Shown here in pieces: positions 61,517 to 64,000 of a DNA stretch of 64,000 nt. Numbering within the stretch: position 1 is the first letter of the stretch; every line of letters begins with the position of its first letter. The notes under the pieces are model-generated. The model made no database searches, was not told the origin of the DNA, and worked only from the letters and a program-made list of their open reading frames with translations. Origin of the DNA: Cyclobacteriaceae bacterium (lineage in GTDB: Bacteria > Bacteroidota > Bacteroidia > Cytophagales > Cyclobacteriaceae); NCBI GenBank assembly GCA_013141055.1, contig JABFRS010000002.1, forward strand, positions 1 to 64,000, read 5' to 3'. The position numbers and the translations under genes were made by a program.

Positions 61517-62629
61517 ATGACCTACTCACACTATCTCACGATGATCGCCCTTGTGCTCTTATCGTCATGCTCGCCCACCAAACTTGAAAAGACAAACCCT
61601 GCCATCACCGGCTTCCCAACGCCAGTGTATGAGGGAATGATCGATGTGGCATCCGGAAAAGTTGCGACCACATTACCCATGCACAAAATCGTGTACGTAA
61701 TGAACGACAAGCTTACCGTCAACGACGTGGAGTTTGTCAAGATCCATTGGAACGACACCGTCGGTTATGTCGCGTCAGCCTGGCTGCTGCAAGGCGGACA
61801 GCAAGGTGTGATCGACAGCTCAGAAGAAAATCCAATAACGATCTTCAGCGATCCTGATCTCAAAGTGGCCAGCGGAAATACTTTTACCGAACTTCAAATG
61901 GTCTCTTTCAAGAAGTCCGGTGATCAGTCTTCACAGATCATCTACTTCGGCGCCAATGAAACTACCAAACCGTCTTTCGGATACATCACCGCACCGGTGA
62001 TCAGCGATTCATTATCCGTACAGTTTTACTTAACCTACACGAAGGCATTCTGGGAAAGCAAGAATGGTGATCCTGCTGGTATGACCGCACTGATGTCCAA
62101 CAACACATTCGCATCGTTGCCACTGTATCATCAGATCTTTCAGGACCCGGGGGGTGAAGATTCCTCAGAAGAAGATGCCTATGGAGATGGAAGCGTCCAA
62201 TCTCATGTCACGCATGTGCCCATGGAGTGGCGAAACGCCGATGGAAATATTGTTGACGCCAATGAAGTTCCAGGGCAATTCGAACTTCACTACATCTGGG
62301 ACGACGATACAGAGTCAGATGGCAATCACCTGGGTGATCGTCTGGAGCAAGGTGCCCCTGAATGTAATCCGGACCGCGGAGCGAAAGCTTACAAGATGGT
62401 CTTCACTCCTGCCAACAACGTCAATATCAGTGCTATGTTCAGTTGTATCATCCCAATGATCAGGGACAAGTTTGAAATGAATTTTGAAAACATGGTTCCG
62501 GGAGATACGTATGAATTCCTCATCACGCACAGAGTGTATGGAGTGATGTGTGATGAAACAACCTTTCTCATCAAGACCAGTAATGGACTTACGGGGAAGG
62601 GAATGGTGGATGGAAGCTGCGGCGATTAG
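61517..62629 (+). CDS. SH3-like-domain lipoprotein of unknown function
   Basis: 370 residues. Lipoprotein signal (lipobox LLSSCS), then a bacterial-SH3-like beta region (about 20-100: VYEGMIDVASGKVATTLPMH, VGYVASAWLL) and a larger C-terminal domain (about 130-370) rich in acidic residues with several Cys (MFSCIIP, GVMCDETTF, DGSCGD) that may form disulfides. The C-terminal domain was not recognised. Start at the ATG 61517, following the third MITE-like element. Confidence 0.65.
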   Translation: MTYSHYLTMIALVLLSSCSPTKLEKTNPAITGFPTPVYEGMIDVASGKVATTLPMHKIVYVMNDKLTVNDVEFVKIHWNDTVGYVASAWLLQGGQQGVIDSSEENPITIFSDPDLKVASGNTFTELQMVSFKKSGDQSSQIIYFGANETTKPSFGYITAPVISDSLSVQFYLTYTKAFWESKNGDPAGMTALMSNNTFASLPLYHQIFQDPGGEDSSEEDAYGDGSVQSHVTHVPMEWRNADGNIVDANEVPGQFELHYIWDDDTESDGNHLGDRLEQGAPECNPDRGAKAYKMVFTPANNVNISAMFSCIIPMIRDKFEMNFENMVPGDTYEFLITHRVYGVMCDETTFLIKTSNGLTGKGMVDGSCGD

Positions 62630-62725
62630 TTGGGAAACTTTGCTCAACAAACACCGGCTGTTTGCGACAAAAAATGTAACCATTTGGCCGCCCAGCCGTC
62701 ATAAGTAGATTATCCCCCAAACTGA

Positions 62726-63415
62726 ATGGACGCAAAGAACAGGAATGCCAGGATCGCCGGATTTCTTTACCTGATTGTAGTCGTGAGCGGCATCTTTACC
62801 CTGATGTATGTCCCTGGTCAGCTGATCGTAAAAGGTGATGCTGCAGCAACCGTTCAGAAGATCGTAGCCAATGAGTCTCTTTACCGTTGGGGAATAGCAG
62901 CAGGCTTCATTTGCTACACAGCCTTCCTCCTGCTCCCCTTGTTTCTTTACAAACTACTTCATGAGGTCAATGAATGGTACGCGCGACTCATGGTCGTCTT
63001 TGTCATCGTCAGCTCTCCGATCTCATTCCTGAATCTCATCAACAAGTTCGCAGTGTTGTCCATCATCAACGGTCCGGGTAACGTATTACAAAACGACGCC
63101 TTGCAATCACAGGTGATGTTCTATAATGGATTGTACAACTACGGCATCTTGATCACTTTCATCTTCTGGGGATTGTGGCTGCTGCCCTTTGGATATCTCG
63201 TCTTCCGCTCCGGATTTCTACCGAAGTTCCTGGGCATTCTGTTAATGATAGGATGCTTTGGTTACCTGATCAATGTATTTGGAAGAACACTCATTCCTGA
63301 TTATAACAATCTGCCGATCTCAAGTTATATCAGTATCCCTGGATCTCTTGGTGAGATCGGAACATGTCTCTGGCTGTTGATCGTCGGCGTACGTAAACCG
63401 AAATCCATATCATAG
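62726..63415 (+). CDS. DUF4386 family membrane protein
   Basis: 229 residues with six to seven hydrophobic segments. The N-terminal ARIAGFLYLIVVVSGIF followed by VKGDAAATVQKIVANESLYR, and later LINKFAVLSIING, fit the DUF4386 family, whose function is unknown. It stands alone between the SH3-like lipoprotein gene and the convergent CadD-type gene. Confidence 0.82.
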   Translation: MDAKNRNARIAGFLYLIVVVSGIFTLMYVPGQLIVKGDAAATVQKIVANESLYRWGIAAGFICYTAFLLLPLFLYKLLHEVNEWYARLMVVFVIVSSPISFLNLINKFAVLSIINGPGNVLQNDALQSQVMFYNGLYNYGILITFIFWGLWLLPFGYLVFRSGFLPKFLGILLMIGCFGYLINVFGRTLIPDYNNLPISSYISIPGSLGEIGTCLWLLIVGVRKPKSIS

Positions 63416-63419
63416 TTAT

Positions 63420-63998
63420 TTACAGGATCGTCAGGATCCAAATGCCAAAATCCTTCATGATGAATAATCCCAGCAGGATCAGAAAGCATGGGAGAATTAC
63501 CTTACCATGTTTTTCAAAAACACGTTTCACTCCGGGATGACTGGTTAAATAATAGGCCAGCGCACACCATACTGCTGTGAGCAGTAGAAATATGATCATG
63601 TAAAGGATAATATCGCTGAAGGTAAGATTGGCAAACAAAGGAGCGTATACTCCAATATTGTCGCCGCCGTTGGCAATCGTAACCAACGCAACACTCAGAT
63701 ATTGATGCTTGTGGGTGTTATTATTTGAGCTGACTTCTTCCTCATCCCTCTCATTTTCTCTTAATTGAAAAAGACCTTTTATCCCTAAAGCAAATGGGAC
63801 CACGCCCAGAAAGCTTATCCAGTGATCAGCAAGAATTGCACCGAGGATCACTCCCACAAAGCTGACCACAATAAGACTGAGGATGCCCAGATATTGACCC
63901 GCAACAATATGACGGGTCTTATAGTCAGGATTTGCAAAGTAGATGCTCAGGATCAGCAGGTCATCCATGTTGGTGATCGTGAAGGTGACAATAGCCAC
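63420..63998 (-). CDS. CadD-type cadmium resistance transporter (5' truncated)
   Basis: 192 residues visible; the frame is open to the window end and the family N-terminus is missing, so the true start is probably beyond base 64000. Membrane segments (five to six) with the family features TNMDDLLILSIYF (N-terminal Asp pair), GVVPFALGIKGLFQL and NGGDNIGVYAPLF (GDN motif), plus a hydrophilic loop with ERDEEEVSSNNNTHKHQ. CadD proteins export cadmium or related cations. The assignment is firm to the family, not to the ion. Confidence 0.82.
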   Translation of the reverse strand: MAIVTFTITNMDDLLILSIYFANPDYKTRHIVAGQYLGILSLIVVSFVGVILGAILADHWISFLGVVPFALGIKGLFQLRENERDEEEVSSNNNTHKHQYLSVALVTIANGGDNIGVYAPLFANLTFSDIILYMIIFLLLTAVWCALAYYLTSHPGVKRVFEKHGKVILPCFLILLGLFIMKDFGIWILTIL

Positions 63999-64000
63999 AA

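Overview
The window looks like chromosome from a member of the Bacteroidota, most likely a Cytophagales-type bacterium. The signs are a giant PKD-repeat protein ending in a type IX secretion (T9SS) sorting domain, a TonB/ExbB/ExbD set beside an outer-membrane barrel, a GH97 (SusB-type) glycosidase, several lipoproteins, and promoter-like TAnnTTTG elements instead of sigma70 boxes. No tRNA, rRNA, integrase, transposase or CRISPR array was seen.

Bases 1-51,920 are mostly ordinary core genome. In order: the end of a T9SS adhesin; a TerB-like protein, a rhomboid protease and DNA polymerase III delta; a long TPR protein, a beta-barrel protein and a SPOR protein; an ExbB-ExbD-TonB operon; a minus-strand group (SDR, phytanoyl-CoA-dioxygenase-like, PAP2-like, tyrS); a MazG-like pyrophosphohydrolase, a zinc-ribbon membrane protein and a C-terminal processing protease; TraB/GumN; an ABCG-type transporter with a TerB-like N-terminus; a run of secreted, membrane and metabolic genes; DNA ligase D with domain order POL-PE-LIG; a minus-strand ECF sigma / putative anti-sigma / Spy-like / SCO / YwqK / YHYH cluster; TetR plus an ABC1 kinase; a Gfo/Idh/MocA oxidoreductase, a DUF1801 protein and GH97; a FtsX-type permease; an M28 peptidase; and a PfpI-like protein lacking its usual cysteine.

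The accessory part is about 52.0-60.7 kb. An AT-rich, tightly coupled operon (XRE regulator, hsdR, an AAA ATPase fused to a TOPRIM/DUF4435-like domain, and an HsdM fused to half an HsdS) lies between two imperfect direct repeats of about 830-840 bp (51999-52827 and 59890-60732). The ATPase-TOPRIM protein resembles a one-gene version of the AriA/AriB pair of the anti-phage PARIS system. Its place inside a type I restriction operon recalls PrrC, the anticodon nuclease that guards a type I enzyme. I infer a restriction enzyme with a built-in second line of defence against phage anti-restriction proteins. This is the best candidate here for a little-described system.

Each flanking repeat contains a degenerate tandem array with an 11-bp period (unit like ATCAGAGnnnn) and a MITE-like element with CACGGAT-type terminal inverted repeats. 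A third relative of that element lies at 61279-61466. The left copy also carries a 67-bp insertion with 7-bp terminal inverted repeats and a 3-bp TGG target duplication; the right copy is the matching empty site. Between the left repeat and the regulator gene is a GC-rich block (52911-53090) whose nested complementary segments suggest a structured RNA or mobile element. It is followed by an 8-bp perfect palindrome just upstream of the regulator.

After the island come a monooxygenase-fold protein, an SH3-like lipoprotein, a DUF4386 membrane protein, and a CadD-type transporter cut by the window end.
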